Shown piece after piece: positions 1 to 4,738 of a stretch of 7,701 nt of DNA. Location of the stretch: positions 1 through 7,701 of the forward strand of contig JAEEKU010000149.1 of assembly GCA_016282555.1 (NCBI GenBank), written 5' to 3'. Under the pieces are notes generated by a model. The model was not told the origin of the DNA and did not search any database. It saw nothing but the letters and a program-made list of their open reading frames with translations. Within the stretch, counting starts at the first letter, position 1; each line of letters begins with the position of its first letter. Both the position numbers and the translations under genes were made by a program. This DNA comes from Methanomassiliicoccaceae archaeon. Its GTDB lineage: Archaea > Thermoplasmatota > Thermoplasmata > Methanomassiliicoccales > Methanomethylophilaceae.

Positions 1-325
1 AGTACATCCTGCGGGCCTTCAAAGTCTCCAGAGGCATCTTGAAGAACTCCGCCCTCTCCGCGGGCGACAGCTTTGCCCATTCCCCGTGAGCTTTCAGAGC
101 GGCGGATACGGCCTCGTACATGATCCCCTCTTCGGGATCTTGGAATATCCCGAATCTGATAGACTCGTCGATCGGACTGGATATGATGAACTCGTTGCCG
201 GATGCAACCTTTAATCCGCCGAAATAACTGGGATAATCTCTCTTTTCGCCGTTGAGAACCATCATTATGCTTTTCTCATACTGACGGCCCTCCTCCGTCG
301 TCTGCAAATCGGGAAGGTCTGCCAT
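1..325 (-). CDS. Probable aldehyde dehydrogenase family protein, N-terminal part (cut by window edge)
   Basis: The frame is open for 108 codons from the ATG at 325-323 to the window edge, so the 3' part is missing. The peptide runs from a polar N-terminus into GGLKVASGNEFIISSPIDES, then FGIFQDPEE, then a helix-like stretch ending WAKLSPAERAEFF. This order (GG-x-V-SG, 'SP.D', then a helix with W-x-x-x-S-x-x-ERA) is what I expect at the N-terminus of NAD(P)-dependent aldehyde dehydrogenases, including the pyrroline-5-carboxylate dehydrogenase type. The catalytic Cys and Glu regions lie outside the window, so substrate and activity cannot be read. I chose this ATG because a weak TATA-like box (348-355) lies 24 nt upstream, as for other genes here. 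An in-frame ATG at 337-335 would add four residues. Family call moderate, substrate unknown. Confidence 0.6.
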   Translation of the reverse strand, partial: MADLPDLQTTEEGRQYEKSIMMVLNGEKRDYPSYFGGLKVASGNEFIISSPIDESIRFGIFQDPEEGIMYEAVSAALKAHGEWAKLSPAERAEFFKMPLETLKARRMY

Positions 326-347
326 ATTACCCGCCATAAATACTGGC

Positions 348-355
348 GTTAAAAG
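348..355 (-). promoter_or_regulatory. Weak TATA-like box for the aldehyde dehydrogenase-like gene
   Basis: Minus strand reads CTTTTAAC, ending 23-24 nt before the ATG at 325, which would give a leaderless transcript. It resembles the CTTTTTAAC box in front of the regulator at 5374. A small inverted repeat, CGCCA (332-336) and TGGCG (344-348) around a 7-nt AT-rich centre, lies between box and start and could be an operator. It also covers the alternative upstream ATG. Confidence 0.35.
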
Positions 356-456
356 TCTTGCGAGACGGCCTGTTCCGCGGCCGGCGGCACCCGCATCTGT
401 TTGCAGACGCGACGGCAATGCTGATTCCAGGGTCGCGGATCCGGGAAATAATGTGA

Positions 457-1986
457 TCAGCGCTTCATCCTGTCCTCGGCCATCGCTTTCCAGCGTCCGG
501 CATTGCCGTGAATGTACTCCGCGAGGCTGCAAAAGCTGTCCAGCTTGTCCTCCGAAACGGTGCAGTACGGGCGCGGGATGTACGGACGGACGGTGAAAGG
601 CTCGCTGACCCACACCGCGAACCGTTCCTGCGTCGTTCTGTCAATTCTCAAAGAAATGAACTCTCTGGCCTCGACAACGATGTAATCGTCGTAATAATAG
701 CCGCGGAAATGCTTCTCTACCTTCATCTTTCCGGACAGCCGTCCGCTGATCGTCTGAAACGCCTTTTCCAGATCCGCGTCCGGCATCTTCCCGTACCATG
801 GATCGAGCTTCGCGCAGCAAAGAAAGCATCTCACGAACTCGGCCAGACAATCGCGGACGAACCCGTCATCCCCGGGATCGAATCTGACCGCAACATCATC
901 GAAAAGAGCGTTCTCTGTTTCCGGATCCGGAACCTCCGGAAAGTCGTCCGGGACGCATATGCGGACCTCCCCCGGCAGCCAGGAATCGTCATCGAAATCG
1001 CATCCGAAAACTGGTTCCGCCTTCTTCCGGTCTGGTTCTATTCTCTGCAATGCCTCTCCGGCGTCCCCGTTCCCCCTGGAAGCCGCTCCATAGTAGTAAT
1101 CGGCCGCCGTCGAGGCAGACTCGGGCACGCCCAGCCCCGCTTCGTAAAGACGTCCGAGGCGGTACATAGCGGACGCGTTCCCGTTGTCTGCGGATCTGGC
1201 ATACCACTTGGCCGCTTCCGCATAGGACTGCCCGGTCCCTTTACCGGTTTCGTACATGAATCCTGCCACAGCCTGGGCTTCCGGATCTCCCTGTTCCGCG
1301 GCCTTCAGATACCATCCGAAGGCTTTTTCATCGGATTTCTCCAGCCCGAACCCTCTGCTGTACATATCACCGAGAGCGCGCTGCGCCGAAGCCAGACCCT
1401 GCTCCGCTGCCTTCCTGTACCATGCGGCCGCTTTCTCGTAGGACTGTCCGATCCCTTCACCGGTTTCGTACATGAATCCTGCCACAGCCTGGGCTTCCGG
1501 ATCTCCCTGTTCCGCAGCCTTCAGATACCATCCGAAAGCTTTCGTTTCAGAAGCTCCGGATCCCGTGCCGTACATCCACGCGATCTCCTTCGACGCCTCC
1601 GCCAGACCTTTCCCGGATGCCTTTTCGAACAATTCCAGAGCCCTCTCCGGGGATTCCGGCACGCCCATCCCCAGCATGTAACAGACGCCCATCCTGTGGA
1701 GAGCCAGAGGATGGCCGTCCTCGGCGGCTCTGGCGAACCACGTGCGGCCGTCGTCCCCGGAACATTCCGTGCCGAAGCCGTTTTTGAACGCCAGACCGGC
1801 CGCGTACTGCGCATCGGAATCGCCTTTTTCCGCCAGTTCCAAAATCGCAGGAAGGAGTTCAGAATCATCTGCGGATCCGCGCATGAGAATCATCACGGGA
1901 GAATCGGGATTTACACCGGATCCGGGCTTCGCGGCGTTCTCCAAGAACATATGCGCGAGCTGAGATCCGCCGCTGTCGCCGGCCAT
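457..1986 (-). CDS. Sel1-like repeat (SLR) protein with an unrecognised C-terminal region
   Basis: This is a 509-residue protein. Residues about 45-315 are a run of roughly seven to eight Sel1-like repeats of about 36 residues, each with the A-x-x-WY-x-K-A-A-E-x-G and A-x-x-x-G-x-x-Y-x-x-G-x-G pattern. SLRs form alpha-solenoids that mediate protein-protein contacts. Residues 149-176 and 221-248 are identical (KAFGWYLKAAEQGDPEAQAV and onward), reflecting a duplication also visible in the DNA. Residues about 325-509 are not repeats: acidic at first, then Cys-rich (RCFLCCAK at 386-393), then Tyr-rich (GYYYDDY at 429-435). I do not recognise this part. No signal peptide or membrane segment is evident, so it is probably cytoplasmic. 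The start at 1986 sits 25 nt from a TATA-like box. Stop is TGA. SLR proteins are uncommon in archaea, so acquisition from bacteria is possible but unproven. The partner is unknown. Confidence 0.88.
   Translation of the reverse strand: MAGDSGGSQLAHMFLENAAKPGSGVNPDSPVMILMRGSADDSELLPAILELAEKGDSDAQYAAGLAFKNGFGTECSGDDGRTWFARAAEDGHPLALHRMGVCYMLGMGVPESPERALELFEKASGKGLAEASKEIAWMYGTGSGASETKAFGWYLKAAEQGDPEAQAVAGFMYETGEGIGQSYEKAAAWYRKAAEQGLASAQRALGDMYSRGFGLEKSDEKAFGWYLKAAEQGDPEAQAVAGFMYETGKGTGQSYAEAAKWYARSADNGNASAMYRLGRLYEAGLGVPESASTAADYYYGAASRGNGDAGEALQRIEPDRKKAEPVFGCDFDDDSWLPGEVRICVPDDFPEVPDPETENALFDDVAVRFDPGDDGFVRDCLAEFVRCFLCCAKLDPWYGKMPDADLEKAFQTISGRLSGKMKVEKHFRGYYYDDYIVVEAREFISLRIDRTTQERFAVWVSEPFTVRPYIPRPYCTVSEDKLDSFCSLAEYIHGNAGRWKAMAEDRMKR
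1223..1326. repeat. Internal direct repeat, copy 1 (partner at 1439-1542)
   Basis: This 104-nt segment matches 1439-1542 at 99 of 104 positions, with a 57-nt identical core at 1243-1299. The period is 216 nt (72 codons, two Sel1 units), so the frame is kept. The five differences are at 1231, 1235, 1242, 1300 and 1321. It lies inside the Sel1-repeat gene. Confidence 0.9.
1439..1542. repeat. Internal direct repeat, copy 2 (partner at 1223-1326)
   Basis: Second copy of the 104-nt repeat inside the Sel1-repeat gene, offset by 216 nt. The identical core is at 1459-1515. The near identity at DNA level, beyond what the protein repeat needs, suggests recent duplication or gene conversion of a two-unit block. 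Confidence 0.9.
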
Positions 1987-2006
1987 AAAGCGGAAATGCC
2001 GTGCGC

Positions 2007-2016
2007 ATATAATAAG
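2007..2016 (-). promoter_or_regulatory. TATA-like box of the Sel1-repeat gene
   Basis: Minus strand reads CTTATTATAT, about 22-25 nt before the ATG at 1986. That spacing places the transcription start at or next to the ATG, so the mRNA is probably leaderless. No Shine-Dalgarno sequence is visible before the start codon. Confidence 0.5.
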
Positions 2017-2045
2017 ACGCTGAGAAACTCATTCAGAAACTAAAA

Positions 2046-2121
2046 TGGTGGACCCAGCCGGATTTGAACCGGCGACCTCCGCCGTGTGAAGGCGACGTCA
2101 TAACCCCTAGACCATGAGTCC
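2046..2121 (-). tRNA. tRNA-Val, anticodon CAC
   Basis: Reads as a full cloverleaf on the minus strand: acceptor GGACTCA with TGGGTCC (one G-T pair), D-loop with GGGG, anticodon stem TCGCC/GGCGG, loop TTCACAC with anticodon CAC at 2088-2086, T-arm GCCGG-TTCAAAT-CCGGC, discriminator A at 2049. The CCA tail is encoded (2048-2046). No intron. It decodes GUG valine codons. It differs from the tRNA-Val at 2630-2705 at about eight positions and keeps acceptor pairing at 7-66 by a paired change (A-T here, G-C there). A short T-rich stretch follows the CCA. Confidence 0.96.
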
Positions 2122-2145
2122 GTGCTCCGCCCTATCAGGTTATAG

Positions 2146-2155
2146 TATAAATAAA
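2146..2155 (-). promoter_or_regulatory. TATA box for tRNA-Val(CAC)
   Basis: Minus strand reads TTTATTTATA, its downstream edge 24 nt before the first base of the tRNA. The same spacing is seen at the two other tRNA genes in this window. Confidence 0.6.
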
Positions 2156-2184
2156 TGGCTGGAAGCCTCCGGAAGCGGAAAACG

Positions 2185-2252
2185 AAAAAAAAATCCTCTA
2201 CAGGCGGGAAGAAGAAGGAGGAAGATCTTCCCGTCCGCAGATATAATGGACT
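2185..2252 (-). ncRNA. Candidate small RNA (promoter, hairpin and T9 terminator)
   Basis: On the minus strand the TATA box GTTTATATA at 2276-2284 is identical over nine bases to the box of tRNA-Val(UAC) at 2729-2737. With the same 24-nt spacing, transcription would begin near 2252. The predicted transcript then passes GTCC/GGAC (a possible 4-bp stem), an 8-bp stem (2226-2233 with 2205-2212, 13-nt loop), and ends at nine Ts (2193-2185). T runs are sufficient terminators in archaea. I recognise no RNA family: an ATGATGA resembling a C box lies at 2258-2252, but no D box (CTGA) follows. Ends are inferred, and the whole entry is a hypothesis. Confidence 0.28.
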
Positions 2253-2275
2253 CATCATCCAACATACGTTCAAAC

Positions 2276-2284
2276 TATATAAAC
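2276..2284 (-). promoter_or_regulatory. Strong TATA box in the intergenic region
   Basis: Plus strand TATATAAAC, minus strand GTTTATATA. The box is nearly symmetrical, so it could serve either strand. On the minus strand it precedes the hairpin/T9 element at 2185-2233. On the plus strand it lies about 20 nt before the hairpin at 2304-2323. The exact match to the tRNA-Val(UAC) box favours the minus strand. Confidence 0.45.
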
Positions 2285-2303
2285 TATTGTCACAGACATC
2301 CAG

Positions 2304-2323
2304 CCGGTTTTCCGTAAAACCGG
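2304..2323. repeat. Perfect inverted repeat, 8-bp stem with 4-nt loop
   Basis: CCGGTTTT-CCGT-AAAACCGG. No T run follows on either strand, so it does not look like a terminator. It could be an operator or a structure in an untranslated RNA. Confidence 0.55.
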
Positions 2324-2623
2324 ATAAAAAAGCATCCCGGAGGAAAAAAGCGGCGGACAGACACGGAAATACATTTCCCGGAACAGCCCGCACCGTGATG
2401 CTGGCTCCGTCTCCGGATATGCCGGAACCTCGTAACCGGATTCCGATCGGAGAAAAATGAATCCCGCGGCCGCCCCGTATCAGTAATACCGTATTCTGGA
2501 TCAGAAACTCATATTAAACCAGGTTATGACAGGTATATAATCTGTATTAAATGTAAAAAATGGATACGAAACCTTTACCCGGACTGCCAGCATCCGCACA
2601 GACCGGAAAACCGTTCCGATACG

Positions 2624-2629
2624 AAAAAA
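2624..2629 (-). terminator. T6 terminator of tRNA-Val(UAC)
   Basis: On the minus strand the encoded CCA of the tRNA is followed at once by A-free TTTTTT and then CG. This is the usual archaeal poly-T termination signal. Confidence 0.5.
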
Positions 2630-2705
2630 TGGTGGACCCGGCCGGGATTGAACCGGCGATCTCCGCCTTGTAAGGGCGACGTCATAACCCCTAGACCACG
2701 AGTCC
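2630..2705 (-). tRNA. tRNA-Val, anticodon UAC
   Basis: Full cloverleaf on the minus strand: acceptor GGACTCG with CGGGTCC, D-arm GTCT-AGGGGTTA-TGAC, anticodon stem TCGCC/GGCGG, loop CTTACAA with anticodon TAC at 2672-2670, T-arm GCCGG-TTCAATC-CCGGC, discriminator A at 2633. CCA is encoded (2632-2630). No intron. It reads valine GUA and probably other GUN codons. It shares most of its body with the tRNA-Val(CAC) about 500 nt away, so the two are paralogous isoacceptors on the same strand, each with its own TATA box. Confidence 0.96.
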
Positions 2706-2728
2706 GCAGACCTGCGATTTTATCTCCG

Positions 2729-2737
2729 TATATAAAC
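2729..2737 (-). promoter_or_regulatory. TATA box for tRNA-Val(UAC)
   Basis: Minus strand GTTTATATA, its downstream edge 24 nt before the first base of the tRNA. This is one of the clearest promoter elements in the window. Confidence 0.65.
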
Positions 2738-2801
2738 CATTCGTATTTTGCCGGGAAACGGTTTCCCGCCGGAGCCGCGGCGCGCGGAAACCCCAAATCA
2801 C

Positions 2802-2810
2802 AAATAAATA
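2802..2810 (+). promoter_or_regulatory. TATA-like box for tRNA-Gly(CCC)
   Basis: AAATAAATA, ending 24 nt before the first base of the tRNA, in divergent orientation to the tRNA-Val(UAC) promoter. The spacing agrees with the other tRNA promoters here. Confidence 0.5.
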
Positions 2811-2834
2811 CAGGAACGCCGATGCGGTCCCGTT

Positions 2835-2906
2835 GCGATTGTAGTCCAGCGGTCAGGACGGATGCTTCCCAAGCCTCTGACCCGGGTTCGAATCCCGGCA
2901 ATCGCA
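2835..2906 (+). tRNA. tRNA-Gly, anticodon CCC
   Basis: 72 nt without encoded CCA. Acceptor GCGATTG pairs fully with CAATCGC, discriminator A at 2906. D-arm GTCC-AGCGGTCA-GGAC, anticodon loop TTCCCAA with CCC at 2868-2870, variable loop TGAC, T-arm CCGGG-TTCGAAT-CCCGG. The tRNA decodes GGG. The anticodon stem GATGC/GCCTC has a T-C mismatch in its central pair (position 29 against 41), while all other stems are intact. No intron. A T-rich stretch follows (2908-2914), and rtcA begins 60 nt downstream on the same strand from its own TATA box. Unlike the two tRNA-Val genes here, CCA must be added after transcription. Confidence 0.93.
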
Positions 2907-2932
2907 CTTATTTTCCGGAAAATCCGGACCTG

Positions 2933-2943
2933 TATTATATTAA
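2933..2943 (+). promoter_or_regulatory. TATA box of rtcA
   Basis: TATTATATTAA, ending 23 nt before the ATG at 2967. The expected transcription start falls on or beside the start codon, so the rtcA-arfC mRNA is probably leaderless. No Shine-Dalgarno sequence precedes this ATG. Confidence 0.55.
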
Positions 2944-2966
2944 GCGGATGCATTATACCTGAGATC

Positions 2967-4025
2967 ATGGAAGAGCGGATACTGGAGATCGACGGTTCCA
3001 GAGGAGAGGGCGGGGGACAGATGGTCCGCACCTCCGTCGCTATGGCTACGGTCACCGGCGTTACCACGCATCTGACCCGCATAAGGGAGAACAGACCCAC
3101 CAACGGGCTGTCCAAGCAGCACTGCGCGGCGGTGGAGGCGGTAGCCCAGATGACAGGTTCCGCCGTCGAGGGAAACACCATCGGATCGAGGGAGCTGACG
3201 TTCAGGCCCGGACACGAGCAGGTGTACGACGTCAACATGAACATCGGGACCGCCGGCAGCGTCAGCCTTGTTCTTCAGGCTATGCTCCTCGCCGCGAGAA
3301 ACCACAGGCAGAGGCTAAACATCGACATCAGCGGCGGAACAAACGTGATGTGGGCGCCCCCGATCGACTCCTACCAGCACCTCCTTTTCCCGCTTCTGAA
3401 AAAAATGGATATCGACGCCGACGTCAAGATCATCAGCCGCGGATTCTACCCCCAGGGCGGAGGAAGGGTCATCGCGACCATGAACTCCATCAAAACGATA
3501 AAACCGCTCGATATAGAGGACCTCGGCGAACTGAAGAAAATAAAAGGAGTATGCTTCAGCCAGAGGCTTCCGGACTGGAAAACGGACGAGATAATACAGG
3601 GATGCGAGAAGGCTCTCGGCGACAGGCCGGTGGAGTTCGACGTCCAGAGGACCGAGGGAGACTCCCGCGGAGCCGGAATAGTTCTCGTCGCCGAATACGA
3701 GAACGGAATGCTGGGAAGCAACACCCTGACTACCAGAGGCCAGACCGCCGAGAAAGCTGGAGAGGACGCGGCCATGGATCTTCTGAGAGAGATGGAGAGC
3801 GGCGCGACAATGGACGTCCACACCGCGGATCAGGTCCTTCCGTACATGGCGATGGCCGAGAGCAAGAGCAGGTTCTCCGTGTCCCGCATCAGCAGACACC
3901 TGCTGAGCCAGATGGATACTCTGGAATCGTTCCTCGACGTCAAATTCGGCGTTGAAAGAAAAGACGACGTTTACCAGTTCACCGTTACTCCGGGGGAGAA
4001 TAATGAGGCCGTTTATCCACGTTAA
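2967..4025 (+). CDS. rtcA: RNA 3'-terminal phosphate cyclase
   Basis: This 352-residue enzyme converts RNA 3'-phosphate ends to 2',3'-cyclic phosphates using ATP through a covalent enzyme-AMP intermediate. Visible signatures: GSRGEGGGQMVRT near residues 10-22 and SRGFYPQGGG in the middle. The catalytic histidine is expected at H311 in SRHLLSQMDTLESFL, which matches the H-L-L region around H309 of the E. coli enzyme. The body is family length, and the C-terminus runs about 12 residues past E. coli RtcA. I chose ATG 2967 because EERILEIDGS follows, the usual N-terminus, and a TATA box stands 24 nt upstream. The frame is open further upstream, but that part crosses the tRNA-Gly gene. Its last 23 nt overlap arfC. 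Stop is TAA. No rtcB or rtcR is visible nearby, so the RNA substrate is unknown. Confidence 0.95.
   Translation: MEERILEIDGSRGEGGGQMVRTSVAMATVTGVTTHLTRIRENRPTNGLSKQHCAAVEAVAQMTGSAVEGNTIGSRELTFRPGHEQVYDVNMNIGTAGSVSLVLQAMLLAARNHRQRLNIDISGGTNVMWAPPIDSYQHLLFPLLKKMDIDADVKIISRGFYPQGGGRVIATMNSIKTIKPLDIEDLGELKKIKGVCFSQRLPDWKTDEIIQGCEKALGDRPVEFDVQRTEGDSRGAGIVLVAEYENGMLGSNTLTTRGQTAEKAGEDAAMDLLREMESGATMDVHTADQVLPYMAMAESKSRFSVSRISRHLLSQMDTLESFLDVKFGVERKDDVYQFTVTPGENNEAVYPR
3992..3998 (+). promoter_or_regulatory. Shine-Dalgarno sequence of arfC
   Basis: GGGGGAG inside the end of rtcA, 4 nt before ATG 4003. It decides the start of arfC in favour of 4003 and shows that internal operon genes use SD-led initiation, in contrast to the leaderless first genes. 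Confidence 0.6.
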
Positions 4026-4668
4026 CTGCGCGATGTCCGCCGACGGAAAAATAGCCGGCGAAGACCGCAGACAGGTAAGAATCTCCTCGGAAGAGGACAA
4101 AACCAGAGTGAAAAACCTCAGAAAGAAGTACGACGCGATCCTGGTCGGAGTCGGGACGGTCCTTTCGGACGATCCGCATCTCACGGTAAAGAACGCGGAT
4201 TACGACACCAACCCCGTGCGCATAGTGCTGGATCCCCGCGGCAGAACCCCGGACGACGCGCAGGTTCTTAACGAGATGGCGCCGACCGTCATGGTGACTC
4301 TGGAGGACTGTGACAGGGAATGGGACTGCGAGGAGACATTCCGCGCCGGAAAAGAAAAGATAGATCTGGAAAAGACTCTGGAATGGCTCGCGGACGAGAT
4401 CGGAATCGAAAGCGTTCTGGTCGAGGGCGGAGGCTACACCATATCAGAATTCTTCAGAAGCGGACTCGTGGACAGGTACACCGTATTCGTCGGAGGGCTG
4501 GTAATCGGAGGATCCGGATCGCCGACGCCCTGCGACGGAAGCGGATGGATCGCCGAGAACGGGGTTAAACTGGAACTGAAAGAATGCGAGGTTCTCGGAA
4601 ACGGAGCTCTGCTCACCTTCGAGCCTGTTTTTTCGAAACGAGCTTCACGGGCTCCAGAACTATCCTGA
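4003..4668 (+). CDS. arfC: 2,5-diamino-6-ribosylamino-4(3H)-pyrimidinone 5'-phosphate reductase (archaeal riboflavin/deazaflavin pathway)
   Basis: This 221-residue protein is the length of archaeal and fungal single-domain reductases (RibD C-terminal/Rib7 family). It performs the NAD(P)H-dependent reduction of the ribosyl side chain early in riboflavin synthesis, which also supplies the precursor of F420. Family motifs: HVNCAMSADGKIAG (6-19), GVGTVLSDDPHLTV (49-62), NPVRIVLDPRGRTP (70-83) and VLVEGGGYT (138-146). There is no deaminase domain, as expected for archaea. ATG 4003 was chosen over an in-frame ATG at 3952 because the homologous N-terminus begins here and GGGGGAG (3992-3998) lies 4 nt upstream. 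It overlaps rtcA by 23 nt, so the two are probably co-transcribed and translationally coupled. The tail after LLTFEPV (about 13 residues) is not family-like and lies opposite the possible read-through end of the convergent regulator. Stop is TGA. Confidence 0.93.
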   Translation: MRPFIHVNCAMSADGKIAGEDRRQVRISSEEDKTRVKNLRKKYDAILVGVGTVLSDDPHLTVKNADYDTNPVRIVLDPRGRTPDDAQVLNEMAPTVMVTLEDCDREWDCEETFRAGKEKIDLEKTLEWLADEIGIESVLVEGGGYTISEFFRSGLVDRYTVFVGGLVIGGSGSPTPCDGSGWIAENGVKLELKECEVLGNGALLTFEPVFSKRASRAPELS

Positions 4669-4738
4669 AACAGTTGCCGAACACTTCTCCCGAGGTCTGC
4701 CGGCAGATCCTTCCGGCGGCGTCCTCGAGAACAGTCTA
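4613..4738 (-). other. In-frame amber codon plus 40-codon extension completing the V4R-like domain (candidate pyrrolysine read-through)
   Basis: After TAG (residue 213) the regulator frame runs 40 more codons to TGA at 4613-4615. The extension begins TVLEDAAGRICRQTSGEVFG, then NCFRIVLEPVKLVS and a basic tail. Joined to the preceding FGSFASGYL, it gives the usual V4R ending: F-x-x-G-[YF]-L-x-x-x-L-E, then G-R, then a Cys-bearing strand ending C-F-x-I. It adds C224 and C235, and MsvR proteins use C-terminal cysteines for redox response. Full length would be 253 residues. The tail overlaps the end of arfC by 56 nt on the opposite strand. The five other complete genes here stop at TGA or TAA. Methanomassiliicoccales commonly decode TAG as pyrrolysine, but no pyl gene lies in this window, so decoding is inference. 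Truncation or sequence error remain possible. Confidence 0.55.

Larger units (their letters stand above)
2122..2629. other. Roughly 500-nt intergenic region without a convincing protein gene
   Basis: The stretch between the two tRNA-Val genes has no ORF with believable composition. It holds several structured elements: a 9-nt A run (2185-2193, T9 on the minus strand), an inverted repeat CGGGAAGA/TCTTCCCG (2205-2212 and 2226-2233) that includes the 12-bp palindrome GGAAGATCTTCC (2220-2231), a strong TATA box (2276-2284), a perfect hairpin (2304-2323), and an imperfect palindrome with the core AATAC-C-GTATT (2481-2498). A second TATA-like element, TATATAA, lies at 2534-2540 in an AT-rich stretch. 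The density of these elements suggests regulation or a small RNA rather than empty spacer. Confidence 0.5.

Noticed and set aside
1223..1542. CRISPR array or insertion element
   Set aside because: Only two long direct copies, in frame inside a Sel1-repeat gene, without spacers, terminal inverted repeats or transposase.
508..2043. Plus-strand ORF of 511 codons
   Set aside because: It is the antisense shadow of the Sel1-repeat gene. Its repeats mirror that gene, its composition is Arg/Phe/Pro-rich, and it has no family signature.
2236..2258. Box C/D guide RNA on the minus strand (ATGATGA at 2258-2252)
   Set aside because: No CTGA D or D' box and no C' box at suitable spacing, and the C-like box falls at or before the expected transcription start.
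2155..2460. Plus-strand ORF of 101 codons, very basic
   Set aside because: Its start lies inside the tRNA-Val(CAC) TATA box, the composition is Lys/Arg/Ser-rich without family features, and it runs across several inverted repeats.
2560..2673. Short plus-strand ORF ending in the antisense of tRNA-Val(UAC) (contains MVDPAGIEP)
   Set aside because: This peptide is the well-known artefact of translating the complement of a tRNA gene.
2046..2705. Integrated element bounded by the two tRNA-Val genes
   Set aside because: The similarity is the tRNA body itself. The 500 nt between them holds no integrase or mobile gene.
2575..2907. Minus-strand ORF (MRLPGFEPGSEAWEASVL...)
   Set aside because: The start is the antisense of tRNA-Gly and the end crosses tRNA-Val(UAC), so it is a tRNA artefact.
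3315..4184. Long minus-strand ORF opposite rtcA/arfC
   Set aside because: Shadow of two well-identified plus-strand genes. The composition is not protein-like.
4696..4707. 12-bp palindrome TCTGCCGGCAGA as an intrinsic terminator between arfC and the regulator
   Set aside because: It has no loop and no following T run on either strand, and it lies within the protein-like read-through extension.
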